A stretch of 64,000 nucleotides of DNA from positions 3,030,470-3,094,469 of the forward strand of contig NC_134526.1 of assembly GCF_027942865.1 (NCBI RefSeq). Reading direction: 5' to 3'. The position numbers were made by a program, and so were the translations under genes. The stretch comes from Odontesthes bonariensis (taxonomy: Eukaryota > Chordata > Actinopteri > Atheriniformes > Atherinopsidae). Position 1 is the first letter of the stretch. Every line of letters begins with the position of its first letter. Below are positions 11,058-22,001 of this stretch, piece by piece. The notes beneath the pieces are model-generated. The model did not search any database and was not told the DNA's origin. It saw nothing but the letters and a program-made list of their open reading frames with translations.

Positions 11058-11258
11058 TGAACGCATATTGTTCTGAGAAGCAAAACGCTTTATTTTTTAA
11101 ACCCCAGCCAACTAGCCGGACTACCTTCATCAACACCAAAACGAGGCTGGAACTCTGCTCACAGGACGCAGCAGGGGGTAAGAAGATGTTCAGAAATGAT
11201 GCTGCTGATATGGGATGTTACACAGCTTCATGTCAGAAGAGGCGAACTGTCCCTTTAA
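11058..11258. mobile_element. Right half of a TTAA-flanked MITE (unit 2)
   Basis: Same half-element and same LINE junction as in unit 1, ending in GGCGAACTGTCCCTTTAA. See the complete copy at 21331-21713. Confidence 0.7.
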
Positions 11259-11325
11259 TCATCTGATATTTGAAAATTAAATATTTTTCACAAGAACAAC
11301 TTTAGTTATTCAATTCATTTTCATC

Positions 11326-11331
11326 TTTATT
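11326..11331 (-). terminator. Polyadenylation signal of hsp70 copy 2
   Basis: AATAAA on the gene strand, about 215 bases beyond the stop codon, at the same relative place as in the other units. Confidence 0.7.
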
Positions 11332-11545
11332 GCAATGCCCAGCACAACAGGGATGAAAACACTCATCCAAACATTCGTCATTCTTATTCCACATGAACCA
11401 AACATACTGACATTAAATATAAATTTAGAGTTTCTGTTCAAACTCCAGAAGATATTAAAAATATTTACAGTTCTTAAAGTGTCTGTGGCACACGAGGCAG
11501 GAGCTCAGAGTTGAGCAGAGATCAGAGTCCACATTAAGGGCCACC

Positions 11546-13537
11546 TTAGTCCACCTCCTCAATAGTCGGCCCCTGGCTGTCGGCCCTCGCCTGCTCTCTG
11601 CACCCAGCGGGCATCCCTCCCTGGGGCATCCCTCCCTGGGGCATCCCTCCCTGGGGCATCCCTCCCTGGGGCATCCCTCCCTGGGGCATCCCTCCCTGGT
11701 ACAGCTTGCTGATGACGGGCTGGCACACCTTCTCCAGCTCTTTCTGCTTGTCTTGGTACTCGTCTTTCTCAGCCAGCTGGTTGTTCTCCAGCCAGGCGAT
11801 GGTCTCCTCACACTTCTCGGCCACCTTCTTCTTGTCCTCCTCGCTGATTTTGCCCTTCAAGCTCTCGTCCTGCACGGTGCTCTTCACGCTGAAGGCGAAG
11901 GACTCCAGGGAGTTCCTGGCGGCCATTTTGTCCCTCTGCAGGTCGTCCTCGGCTTTGTATTTGTCAGCGTCCTGCACCATCCTCTCGATCTCCTCTTTGC
12001 TCAGTCGGCCCTTATCGTTGGTGATGGTGATCTTGTTCTCTTTGCCGGTGCTTTTGTCCACCGCCGACACGTTCAAGATCCCGTTGGCGTCGATGTCGAA
12101 GGTGACCTCGATCTGCGGGACCCCCCTGGGAGCGGGTGGGAGTCCCGTCAGCTCAAACTTGCCCAGCAGGTTGTTGTCCTTGGTCATGGCCCTCTCCCCT
12201 TCGTAGACCTGGATCAGGACCCCGGGCTGGTTGTCAGAGTAGGTGCTGAACACCTGGGTTTGTTTGGTGGGGATGGTGGTGTTGCGTTTGATCAGGGACG
12301 TCATCACCCCTCCGGCCGTCTCGATACCCAGGGACAGAGGCGCCACGTCCAGCAGCAGCAGGTCCTGAACGTTGCCCGAGGTGTCGCCCGAGAGGATGGC
12401 GGCCTGGACGGCGGCGCCGTAGGCCACCGCCTCGTCCGGGTTGATGCTCTTGTTCAGGTCCCGGCCGTTGAAGAAGTCCTGCAGGAGTTTCTGGATTTTG
12501 GGGATTCTGGTGGAGCCTCCCACCAGGACCACGTCGTGGATCTGGCCCTTGTCCATTCTGGCGTCCCTCAGGGCTTTCTCCACCGGCTCCAAGGTTCCCC
12601 TGAACAGGTCGGAGCACAGCTCCTCAAAGCGAGCCCTGGTGATGGAGGTGTAGAAGTCGATGCCCTCAAACAGAGAGTCGATCTCGATGCTGGCCTGGGA
12701 GCTGGAGGACAGGGTCCTCTTGGCCCTCTCACAGGCTGTGCGCAGCCTCCTGAGGGCTCTCTTGTTCTGGCTGATGTCCTTCTTGTGCTTCCTCTTGAAC
12801 TCCTCCACAAAGTGGTCGACCATGCGGTTGTCAAAGTCCTCTCCGCCCAGGTGAGTGTCTCCGGCCGTGGCCTTCACCTCAAAGATGCCGTCTTCGATGG
12901 TCAGGACGGACACGTCGAAGGTGCCCCCGCCCAGGTCAAAGATCAGGATGTTCCGTTCCCCGGACTTGCCTTTGTCCAGACCGTACGCGATGGCGGCCGC
13001 CGTCGGCTCGTTGATGATCCTCAGGACGTTGAGTCCCGCGATGACGCCTGCGTCTTTGGTGGCCTGTCGCTGGGAGTCGTTGAAGTACGCCGGGACCGTG
13101 ATGACGGCGTTGGACACTTTTTGGCCCAGGTAGGCCTCGGCGATCTCCTTCATCTTCACCAGGACCATGGAGGAAACCTCCTCGGGGTAGAAGGCTTTGT
13201 CCTCCCCTTTGTACTCTACTTGTATTTTGGGCCTCCCTCCCTCTGAAACCACCTTGAAGGGCCAGTGCTTCATGTCCGCCTGCACCACCGGATCGTCACA
13301 CTTTCTCCCGATCAGTCTCTTGGCATCAAACACAGTGTTGCTGGGGTTCATGGCCACCTGGTTCTTGGCTGCGTCCCCGATCAGCCTCTCGGTGTCGGTG
13401 AAGGCCACATAGCTGGGGGTGGTCCTGTTGCCCTGGTCGTTGGCGATGATCTCTACTTTTCCGTGCTGGAAAACCCCCACACAGGAGTAGGTGGTGCCCA
13501 GGTCGATGCCGATCGCTACGCCTTTGGCTGCAGACAT
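11546..13537 (-). CDS. hsp70: Heat-shock protein 70 kDa, copy 2 (663 aa, expanded GGMPQ tail)
   Basis: Full-length cytosolic Hsp70 with the same start, three signatures, linker and EEVD end as copy 1. It is 20 residues longer because the C-terminal disordered tail has six GGMP units instead of two, encoded by a tandem array of a 15-bp unit at about 11610-11700. Other differences from its siblings are Ser in KKDISQNK (Gly in the rest), Asp in FNGRDLNKS (the usual vertebrate residue) and LSKEEIER shared with copy 3. No break is seen. Function should equal the other copies; the lengthened tail lies between the lid and the EEVD motif, so a change in cochaperone spacing is possible but unproven. 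Confidence 0.97.
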   Translation of the reverse strand: MSAAKGVAIGIDLGTTYSCVGVFQHGKVEIIANDQGNRTTPSYVAFTDTERLIGDAAKNQVAMNPSNTVFDAKRLIGRKCDDPVVQADMKHWPFKVVSEGGRPKIQVEYKGEDKAFYPEEVSSMVLVKMKEIAEAYLGQKVSNAVITVPAYFNDSQRQATKDAGVIAGLNVLRIINEPTAAAIAYGLDKGKSGERNILIFDLGGGTFDVSVLTIEDGIFEVKATAGDTHLGGEDFDNRMVDHFVEEFKRKHKKDISQNKRALRRLRTACERAKRTLSSSSQASIEIDSLFEGIDFYTSITRARFEELCSDLFRGTLEPVEKALRDARMDKGQIHDVVLVGGSTRIPKIQKLLQDFFNGRDLNKSINPDEAVAYGAAVQAAILSGDTSGNVQDLLLLDVAPLSLGIETAGGVMTSLIKRNTTIPTKQTQVFSTYSDNQPGVLIQVYEGERAMTKDNNLLGKFELTGLPPAPRGVPQIEVTFDIDANGILNVSAVDKSTGKENKITITNDKGRLSKEEIERMVQDADKYKAEDDLQRDKMAARNSLESFAFSVKSTVQDESLKGKISEEDKKKVAEKCEETIAWLENNQLAEKDEYQDKQKELEKVCQPVISKLYQGGMPQGGMPQGGMPQGGMPQGGMPQGGMPAGCREQARADSQGPTIEEVD

Positions 13538-14795
13538 CTTGGCTGTGTTGGCTTTGTGTCCTAAAGGTGCAGAGACACAAATGAGCAGGAGCGTGAGAAA
13601 AGTAAGTGAACATCTGCAGCAGCTGTTGGAGCTTCAGCTGTTTTCTATCAAAAGAAACTGAGTCCCAGCATCAGAGGACTGAGGTCATACAGAGTGAATG
13701 CATCACTAAGTCTTTTTACTTCAAATCACATGAATTAAATATATCAACACAGAACAAAAACAAAACCATTTAACTGTTAAATCTTCAACAAGACACAATT
13801 ATTTAGATTAGAGATACTCATTGCGCGGCTCCTCAAGCTTTAATTGGCGGCTCGCACTCGCATAGTAGCTTATAACAATCTGGTAAAAATAACAATATTT
13901 TTTTTCAAATAACATACAGAGAATACTGCACAGTATTAAGTATTTTTATTAATTATTAATTAAGGCTTAATGGTGTTTCCTAAAGAGGGAACTGTTAAAC
14001 CTGGCAACGCAGCCCGCTTAAACCACCTCAGACTTGACCACAGAGCAGCTAGCTCCTTTAGCGCGAGATGCAGGCACAATGGATCGGTTTTTAATTATAA
14101 AAGGGCAAAAATCAGCACAAAAACCATGCTCATCTTGAATGTCTCACTATGATTACAACAACAAACTACAAATACAACATGAAGAAAGTCGAGCACATGC
14201 ACGCCAGCTTCCACTCATCCCAGTATTAAGGTAAATGTGGTCTGAATTGAAAATGTATTGGCTGTGTTGTTTCTTTTTTTGTGGGATGTTTTATATGTAG
14301 AAATGCATATTTGCAAAAGGGGACTTTAGTATGTTGTGGTAAAAGTGGCTCTTCCCTTGATTTTGCTGCCAATGTGGCTCTGGTGAAATAAATTAGTGAG
14401 TATCACTGGTTTAGATATACACAATAAGCTTCTGTTCACTTTAATGTTACAGAACCGCAAAATTAGTCAGAAAAGCAGGTTACTGACAGATTTGAACAGT
14501 TCTGTGATAAGTCAGAGCTTCTTGTATTCTTACTGTACAAAACAAGTATGATTATACAAACATTTTATTTTTAAATAAAATAACTAAGTAGTCATAAATT
14601 ATTTATTTTGGAGTTAACAAACAGAAAAATATACATAAGTAGACCTTTAAAATAGGGAAAACTTTAGATGAGCACTTACTCTGGCTGGAAGTTAAAAATG
14701 AAGATGGATTTGAATTAAAATCAGTTCCTCTCCGCGGCGCAGCTCGTCTTCAGCTCCGGTCTTCTGTGTCTCTTCTCGGATCTCTTCTTGTCTGA
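13538..14795 (-). other. hsp70 copy 2 5' UTR with probable intron
   Basis: Donor GTAAGTG (boundary 14680/14679) and acceptor CACCTTTAG (boundary 13561/13560) match copy 1. The predicted intron is 1119 bases rather than 512 because it holds the hAT MITE at 13809-14408. The untranslated first exon would be about 14795-14680. Confidence 0.6.
13809..14408. mobile_element. hAT MITE (Charlie-like) in the hsp70 copy 2 5' UTR intron
   Basis: The ends read TAGAGATACTCA on the left and TGAGTATCACTG on the right, an imperfect hAT inverted repeat. Flanks ATTTAGAT (13801-13808) and GTTTAGAT (14409-14416) are an 8-bp target duplication with one mismatch. The empty site ATTTAGAT is intact in unit 1 near 4473-4480. 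Inside, ATGGATCGGTTTTTAATT with downstream AAAGGGCAAAAATC resembles the first codons (MDRFLI) of hAT transposases, so this looks like an internal deletion derivative. Matching copies lie at 24220-24824 and 31817-32421. Confidence 0.85.
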
Positions 14796-14821
14796 ACTGC
14801 CGGTGTTCACCTCCAGCACCG

Positions 14822-14945
14822 TTTTTATTCTTCTTCGCTCCCTTCTCGTTGTTTCTCGAGCTTTCCGTTGACTCTCTTGTCCAATCACAGCTCGGCGCGG
14901 CGCTCTGCATCATGACGTCATCTGCGAGAAGTTTCTCCTGCCTTC
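14822..14945 (-). promoter_or_regulatory. hsp70 copy 2 heat-shock promoter
   Basis: TATA-like ATAAAAA (14828-14822), proximal heat-shock element with TTC at 14843, 14853 and 14863 plus GAG at 14858, inverted CCAAT at 14881-14885, CRE TGACGTCA at 14913-14920, distal heat-shock element with GAA 14928, TTC 14933 and TTC 14943. Order and spacing equal copy 1. Confidence 0.75.
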
Positions 14946-16812
14946 TCGTCGCTCAGAGAAATCGTTAGAAGTGTTAAACAGAAAAATATTGTTTTAGATC
15001 ATTTAAGATTCATCCTCTAAATACAGTAAGAGTGACAGCGAATATGGACAGACTGATGTTGAAAAGCTCCGTGAAAAATTCAAGTAAATCAGGAAACAAA
15101 TCTACTTTTAAACCAACCGTTGATTGAAAACTTCTTAATATTCCTTTAAAATCTAAAATCTGTTATTGGATAACAAGATTTCATCAATGCCGAACATTTT
15201 AGAAGACATTAGAGATTATTATGAATTACCGGGTTCTTTTCACAACTCTGTAAAAATAACCAGGAGACCAGAAAATGCTTTAAAACGGTCATTTTTTAAA
15301 TGGAGTCTTGGTGCACAGTCTCTATGTTTGGAGAAAGAGACATTTAATCAACATTTACATATAAAATTGGATATTTTTATTTGAAAGTGAGGTCAGTGTG
15401 TTGATATTTACGACAAGTGCTTAAAAATTCAAAATAATTCACAAAACATAAGCCTTTTAGACTTTTTCTTCCATCAGAGTATACTCTTTAATAGTTACTG
15501 TGTGTTTATTTGTGTATTTTTATTTATGGTTTGGCCTCATGCAGGTGCCATATCTTTGTGTTGATGATCAGCTCAAATAATTGGATTTTCATAGCACCAA
15601 TTCCCAACAAAAGACATCTCAAAGCACTTTAATTAAAGAACCCAGTTATTTTCCAAATCAGCGTTTGGTTGCTGGAGCTGGTAAAGATAGTTTTCAATAT
15701 TTAATGAAGTGTTTCAGCTGCTCAGGTTGGTAAAACTGTCAAAGAAAACAGAGTTAAATACTAAAATGAACACCTGCTGTTACTTTAGTTTCTTCTGGAT
15801 GTGAAATATCTACATTATTAGAATATAAACACAATTAATGGGATCCTAAATGTAAGGGGGAAATTATTACCATAAGGAGCATTAAAACCTTTTAATTAGG
15901 TACAAAATTTGGAAAAACACAACTTTTTAACACTAGAAATGCAATCAAAACCAATTAATCAAAACCAAAGACAAACAATGAATCTGAGAACATTTTCAAA
16001 CTCTTTAAAGTCTCAGTTTTGTCTTCTTTAAGGAGTTGAACAAGGAGGCAGGCTGAACATTTACTGTAGATGTGACATAACTCTGTGTTCCTCGGCGTAG
16101 TTTGGAGATGAATTAGGTCAACAGGATGTGTTCATTCTCTCACCTGAGAGCTAAACATCTGCTGTAATATGAAAGGTGGTAAAACTAAAGTTCTACAGTG
16201 TTGTTATGTTAGTTGTTTCCACCAGATGTCACCAAAGTTTGGATGTTTTAAATCAGCGAACAGCAGGAAAATATTGACCAGACTCAGATTTATTTTGTTT
16301 TCTGCCTTTATAACAACATTAATGATTTTCTTTTTAATTATTAGTAACATAGAAGATAATGCAGTTGTTGTTTTATTAAAACAGGGATAAATAAGTTGAA
16401 CTGTTTGGTATTTATTAGTTGGGAATGTCGTAAACTTTATAAACTTACCTTCAGTCATTTTAACTTTATTTTTAAAGTCCAAACAGTTCGACCCAGTTAT
16501 TTTCCAAATCAGCGTTTGGTTGCTGGAGCTGGTAAAGATAGTTTTCAATATTTAATGATGTGTTTCAGCTGCTCAGGTTGGTAAAACTGTCAGAAAACAG
16601 AGTTAAAGAGTAAAATGAACACATGCTGATACTTTAGTTTCTTCTGGATGTGAAATATCTACATTATTAGAATATAAACATAATTAATGGGATCCTAAAT
16701 GTAAGGTAGAAATTACTACCATAAGGAATACTAAAACATTTTAATTAGGTACAAGATTTGGAAAAACACAACTTTTTAACACTAGAAATGCAATCAAAAC
16801 CAATTAATCAAA
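14946..16812. other. hsp70 unit 2 upstream block
   Basis: AT-rich, no gene seen. It carries the same 335-base direct repeat as unit 1 (first copy about 15645-15955, second about 16464-16805). The first copy lacks about 35 bases at its left edge (AATTAAAGAACCCAGTTAT), a small deletion private to this unit. Confidence 0.7.
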
Positions 16813-19709
16813 ACCTTCACCAGCCCCAACAGCCCAACAGGCGGAGTCTCCCCCAGCCCCAGTGGGAAACCCCCAGCCTTCGCCCCCCCGGACCCCACCC
16901 AGCCCCCAGCTCTGGACTCCTCACTTCTGGATTTCCCTGACAGGATGAAGAGCCTTCTCAATATTGGAATACAATTGACTCCACGCCAAAATCCCATATT
17001 CTTCCCCCCTAACATCCCACCTCATCCAGCCCCTCCCATTCCACCACGTCCATCACGTTGGAAACAACCCTCAAACAAAAGTCACCAAGCCCCCCCACCT
17101 CCTGTGAATCATCATATCTGTGAGTCTGACTGATATGTGCCGGGTCCAGGCTGTAATACTGATATCAAGAATGCTCTTCCCCAGATAAAGTCAGGGCCCT
17201 ATGGAGTTCAGACAGCCTTTTCAATCCCTGTGATGGCAGGTAACAGAAAAGTGGTCAAACTGGTGGGAAATAAAACAGGTTCAGTTAAATCTACCAATCT
17301 ATTGAATATAGTGTGTCAACCCCGAAACACACCAGTATCACCTGTTGTCTCCACGAGATTAGCCCTACTCAATATCAGATCACTAGCCAACAAATCCCTC
17401 TTAGTAAGTGACATGATCATGACCTATAATCTAGACTTTTTATTTCTTAGTGAAACATGGCTGACTGAATGTAGCTGTGATACCATTCTCAATGAGGCCG
17501 CACCAACAAATTTCAGTTTTATCAATAAGTGTGGAAGTGGTAAGAAGGGCGGGGGAGTTGCCGCCATTTTTAAATCAGTCTTTCAGTGCAAAGAAATTTT
17601 ACTTGGTGATTTTAGCTCTTTTGAATATCTCTGTTTTTTAGTAAAGGGGGATCCAAAAGTTATCTTCCTAATCATTTATAGACCACCAAGATACCCAGGA
17701 ACTTTCTTTGATGAGTTTGCTGAACTGCTGTCAGTTATCTGCACTGACTATAACTTTTTTATCATAACTGGGGATTTTAACATTCACATGGACAATAACA
17801 TGGACACTAATGCCAAAGAACTCTGCTCTCTACTTGACACTTTTGGCCTCCTTCAACATGTGAACGGACCCACACATACTCGAGGCCACACACTGGATCT
17901 GGTTATCTCTAAAGGTGTTGACATTTCTTCTGTTGATATCAAGGACTTGGCGCTCTCTGATCATTTCTGTGTGTTCTCTGACTTACAGTTAACTCCAAAC
18001 ATTCAGTTAACCCGTGTGTCTGTTAGAAAAAGGTACATAAATGAGAATACCAGTGCTAAGTTTATGGAAGTTATAGCTATGTCATCAACTGCGAGTGCAG
18101 AGACAGTTGATGAACTCTTAGATAACTTTAACTTGAAAATCTCAAATGTCATGGATACTGTTGCACCTGTTAAAAATAAGATGATCTTGAGCAGAAAGCG
18201 AACACCATGGAGGAACACTATGACGGTAAAGGCCTTGAAAACAGAATGCAGGAAAGCAGATGAATGGCGAAAAACTAAACTTCAAATTCACCATGACCTC
18301 TACAAACAAAGTCTTTGTAATTTTAATCACGGGTTACTCCGGGCCAGACAGCAACACTTATCTGAAATGATTAATAAGAACATCAACAACACTCGTGCTC
18401 TGTTTGCTATGGTTAATAAGCTGACAACCCCCCCAAAACAGATAGTTTCAGAACTCTGTTCCACAGAGAAATGCAATGAATTTGTTTGTTATACTGCTGA
18501 ACAGGTTGGAAACCTGGGCAGGACTCAGCGGGACAGTCCTAGAATGGTTCAGGTCCTACTTGGAGGAGCGGAGTTATTTTGTGACTATTGAAAGTAAACA
18601 ATCTGATCGAGTGGCTATGACATGTGGAGTTCCTCAGGGGTCAGTTCTTGGACCCCTTATGTTCACCCTATACATGCTGCCTCTGGGTCAAATTCTGAAG
18701 AACTCTAAAGTCAACTACCACAGCTATGCAGATGACACACAGATATATCTGGCACTGTCTCCAGATGACTGCAGTCCTATAGAGTCATTGTGCGACTCCT
18801 TAGAGCAAGTCAAAAAGTGGATGAACCAAAATTTCCTTCAGTTAAATCAAGAAAAAACTGAGGTCATTGTGTTTGGCAACAAAGAGAAGAGGTTTGCTGT
18901 CAGTAAACATCTTGAGTCACTGTCTCTAGAAACTAAAGACCAAGTCCGGAACCTCGGCGTGCTGATAGACTCACACCTGACCTTCAACAATCATATCAAA
19001 TCAGTCACCAAATCAGCCTTTTATCAACTTAAGAACATATCCAGAATTAAGGGTTTCATGTCCCAAACAGATCGGGAGAAGCTAATTCATGCTACATGCT
19101 AATGCTAACGGTCTTCTGACTGGACTCCCCCAAAAGAGTCTCAAACAGCTGCAGCCCGAGTTTTAACCAGAACAAAGAGATCACATCACATCACCCCAGT
19201 TCTCAGGTCTTTACATCGGCTCCCGGTCAGATACAGAATAGATTTTAAAGTTCTGCTACTCGTCTACAAATCACAGAATGGTTTAGGTCCAGAACACATG
19301 AATGACATGCTGGCAGAGTATAAACCCAGCAGAGCTCTGAGATCTGCTGACTCAGGTCAGATAGTGGAGCCCAGAGTTCAAACTGGACCCGGTGAAGCAG
19401 CTTTTAGCTGTTATGCTGCACACAACTGGAACAAACTACCAGCAGAACTGAAATCAGCCTCAACTGGAAGCACTTTTAAATCCAGGTTAAAAGCATTTCT
19501 CTTTCCGTCTGCTTATGGTTGAGTTTATATTTTTCTTTTCCCTTCTTCTTTGATTGCTTTTAACTGTGTTTTAATTTTTAAATTCTCTTTAAATTGCTTG
19601 TTTTTATGCTGCTTTATGCTGTTCTTTTAAATGCCTTGTCTTTATGTAAAGCACATTGAGTTGCCTGAGGTATGAGATGCGCTATATAAATAAAGATGCC
19701 TTGCCTTGC
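16813..19709 (+). mobile_element. L2-like LINE between hsp70 copies 2 and 3, with RT and 3' tail
   Basis: The most complete LINE in the window. The frame at 17137-18591 covers the whole endonuclease domain without the frameshift seen in units 1 and 2, and shows the uninterrupted hAT target. Around 18490 it jumps from the post-endonuclease linker to ILLNRLETWAGLSG, so several hundred bases of the RT N-terminal half are deleted. The RT palm follows (18492-19102) with GVPQGSVLGPL and the catalytic YADDTQIYL box. A frameshift near 19100 precedes the C-terminal part (about 19130-19522, KLPAELKSAS and TFKSRLKAFLF). The 3' end has AAAGCACATTGAGTTGCC and finishes in a short TGCCT repeat, the L2 style of tail. 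Dead by internal deletion and frameshift. Confidence 0.88.
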
Positions 19710-20280
19710 CTATCTTTTTAGCCCAGATTTGACCCTGAAAGACCGTAGCTGCTTCAATTCATCCACAATTCTAACAGACATGGCACAAATCTGCATTTCT
19801 TTGGATCACCCATGTAATTTTAACCAGGGGTTACTCCGGGCAAGACAGCAACACTTATCTGAAATGATTAATAAGAACATCAACAACACTCGTGCTCTTT
19901 TTGCTATGGTTAATAAGCTGACAACCCCCCCAAAACAGATAGTTTCAGAACTCTGTTCCACAGAAAAATGTAATGAATTTGTTTGTTTTTTCAATGAAAA
20001 AAAATTAAATCTATAAGGCTAAATATCAACATAAATCAGCAAAATAATAAGATGACGCAATCCTTAAAACCACCGAGGAATCAATTAACTATGATGTCAG
20101 AATTCAATACAGTTGACCAAAAAAACATAGAAGAAACAGTCTATATAAATAAAGATGCCTTGCCTTGCCTATCTTTTTTGCTCAGATTTGACCCTGAAAG
20201 ACCGTAGCTGCTTCAACTCATCCACAATTCTAACAGACATGGCACAAATCTGCATTTCTTTGGATCACCCATGTAAGACA
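19710..20280 (+). repeat. Tandem duplication of LINE tail plus flank, with a second LINE fragment
   Basis: A flank of about 105 bases beginning CAGATTTGACCCTGAAAGAC occurs at about 19725-19812 and again at about 20185-20275, each time directly after the LINE tail TATATAAATAAAGATGCC. Between the two copies lies a second LINE fragment (about 19813-20140, ORF2 linker) joined abruptly to its own tail at 20141. The pattern fits unequal exchange between two LINE copies, one heavily deleted. Confidence 0.7.
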
Positions 20281-21330
20281 TAGCTCATAAACTTTGGGCT
20301 GTACATACCCAGATTACATGTGTCTGTTGGAAATAAGACGTCTGCTAAGAAGACGCTGGCGGCATTGCAGAAACAGGTTGATTGGAAACTAACCATTTAA
20401 TCTTTTTTTTTAATAACAGATATTCACAGGAGCAGGTATTACTACAAAATTGGGAATTATTCAATTAAAAAGTACATTAAATCTGTTAAAACTGAGCTTG
20501 GTCTATAAGATGATTATCAAATCAAACATCAGAGCATGTGACAGAATGACATAAATACACTCTGTACACGTTTATCATTGAGGCATCGTTTACATCTGGA
20601 GGGAACTATTCTATGTTCTTTAAGTAAAGGACCCGGATACGCCCATCCCTGCCTTTGCACTACTTTTCATGCTCTAAAAGTCAATTCACAGGTTAACATA
20701 CTTTAAAGGAGGAGCTTTTACAACATGACACTTTAAATGACCAAAATGGTAAATAAAAGGGAAGAAGCTGTTCATGACTGGATATTCAGTGTGGACTCCA
20801 TCCATGAGCCGAGTGTGGTTATCCCTCAGAGGACTGCAGAGCAGCTGGACCGGTTCACAGGGTCTCACTGCCAAGGATATTTCTGAAATGTGAAGCATCT
20901 GAAAGCCCGTGTTTCCTGATGAAACGTGTCATGCAGGCTGCTGAAGTAACACAGTTCAACTGCGACATCTAGTGGTGCTAACGCACACTGTGCTGCCCGT
21001 TTCGGTTTCGTCAACAAGGAGCAAGAAGGTGGAAATGCTGTGATTTCATCTCAGCTTATGGGGGGAAAGTGAAAGTTTGAATGTGATTAATCTGCCGACA
21101 TGAATGATTTAAACCAGAGTTCAAACTAAAAATAGAAAAACACATTGAGATTTATTTACCAACTTTTTATAAGAAGGTCCAACAAAGACTGAACAGCAAG
21201 TGACCAAATTTCAGATATAAATATGAATAAAAAACTGCATCCGAACTCAGAAATATTCAGCTGTGGCTTCTTCAGCACAATTAAAATGTCCTTCTCCCTC
21301 CAAATGAGAACCGAAGCGGAACTGTTGCTT
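20281..21330. other. Sequence present only in the unit 3 spacer
   Basis: About 1 kb between the LINE and the complete MITE that is missing from the other three spacers, where LINE and MITE are fused. I see no convincing gene: the frame 20686-20898 on the minus strand lacks recognisable similarity. This is probably the ancestral hsp70 3' flank, deleted from the other units. Confidence 0.6.
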
Positions 21331-21713
21331 TTAAAGGGATAGTTCGCCTCTTTTGGCTGCTGATGCCTGCCGACAGCCGCGCCTGTTACGGTGTTTGCTG
21401 CTCGGTCTGCACAGCAGGCAGTGATACGAAGGGAGAGAAAATAGGGCCAAGCGATTGTGAGGTCTGACTTTTTCCTGTAGAACGATTTTGTGATGCAAAT
21501 GTATTACTCTGTTGAACGCATATTGTTTTGAGAAGCAAAACGCTTTATTTTTTAAACCCCAGCCAACTAGCCGGACTACCTTCATCAACACCAAAACGAG
21601 GCTGGAACTCTGCTCACAGGACGCAGCAGGGGGTAAGAAGATGTTCAGAAATGATGTTGCTGATATCGGATGTCACACAGCTTCATGTCAAAAGAGACGA
21701 ACTATCCCTTTAA
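21331..21713. mobile_element. Complete TTAA-flanked MITE (383 bp)
   Basis: TTAAAGGGATAGTTCGCCTC on the left is mirrored by GACGAACTATCCCTTTAA on the right, with TTAA at both outer ends. The right half is the piece fused to LINEs in units 1, 2 and 4. A related copy lies in intron 4 of the protease gene (48348-49038). TTAA target use points to the piggyBac or Kolobok superfamilies. Confidence 0.8.
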
Positions 21714-21781
21714 CTCATCTGATATTTGAAAATTAAATATTTTTCACAAGAACAACCTTAGTTATTTAATTCATTTTCATC

Positions 21782-21787
21782 TTTATT
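21782..21787 (-). terminator. Polyadenylation signal of hsp70 copy 3
   Basis: AATAAA on the gene strand at the conserved place, about 215 bases after the stop codon. Confidence 0.7.
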
Positions 21788-22001
21788 GCAATGCCCAGCA
21801 CAGCAGGGATGAAAACACTCATCCAAACATTCGTCATTCTTATTCCACATGAACCAAACATACAGACATTAAATATAAATTTATAGTTTCTGTTCAAACT
21901 CCAGAAGATATTAAAAATATTTACAGTTCTTAAAGTGTCTGTGGCACACGAGGCAGGAGCTCAGAGTTGAGCAGAGATCAGAGTCCACATTAAGGGCCAC
22001 C

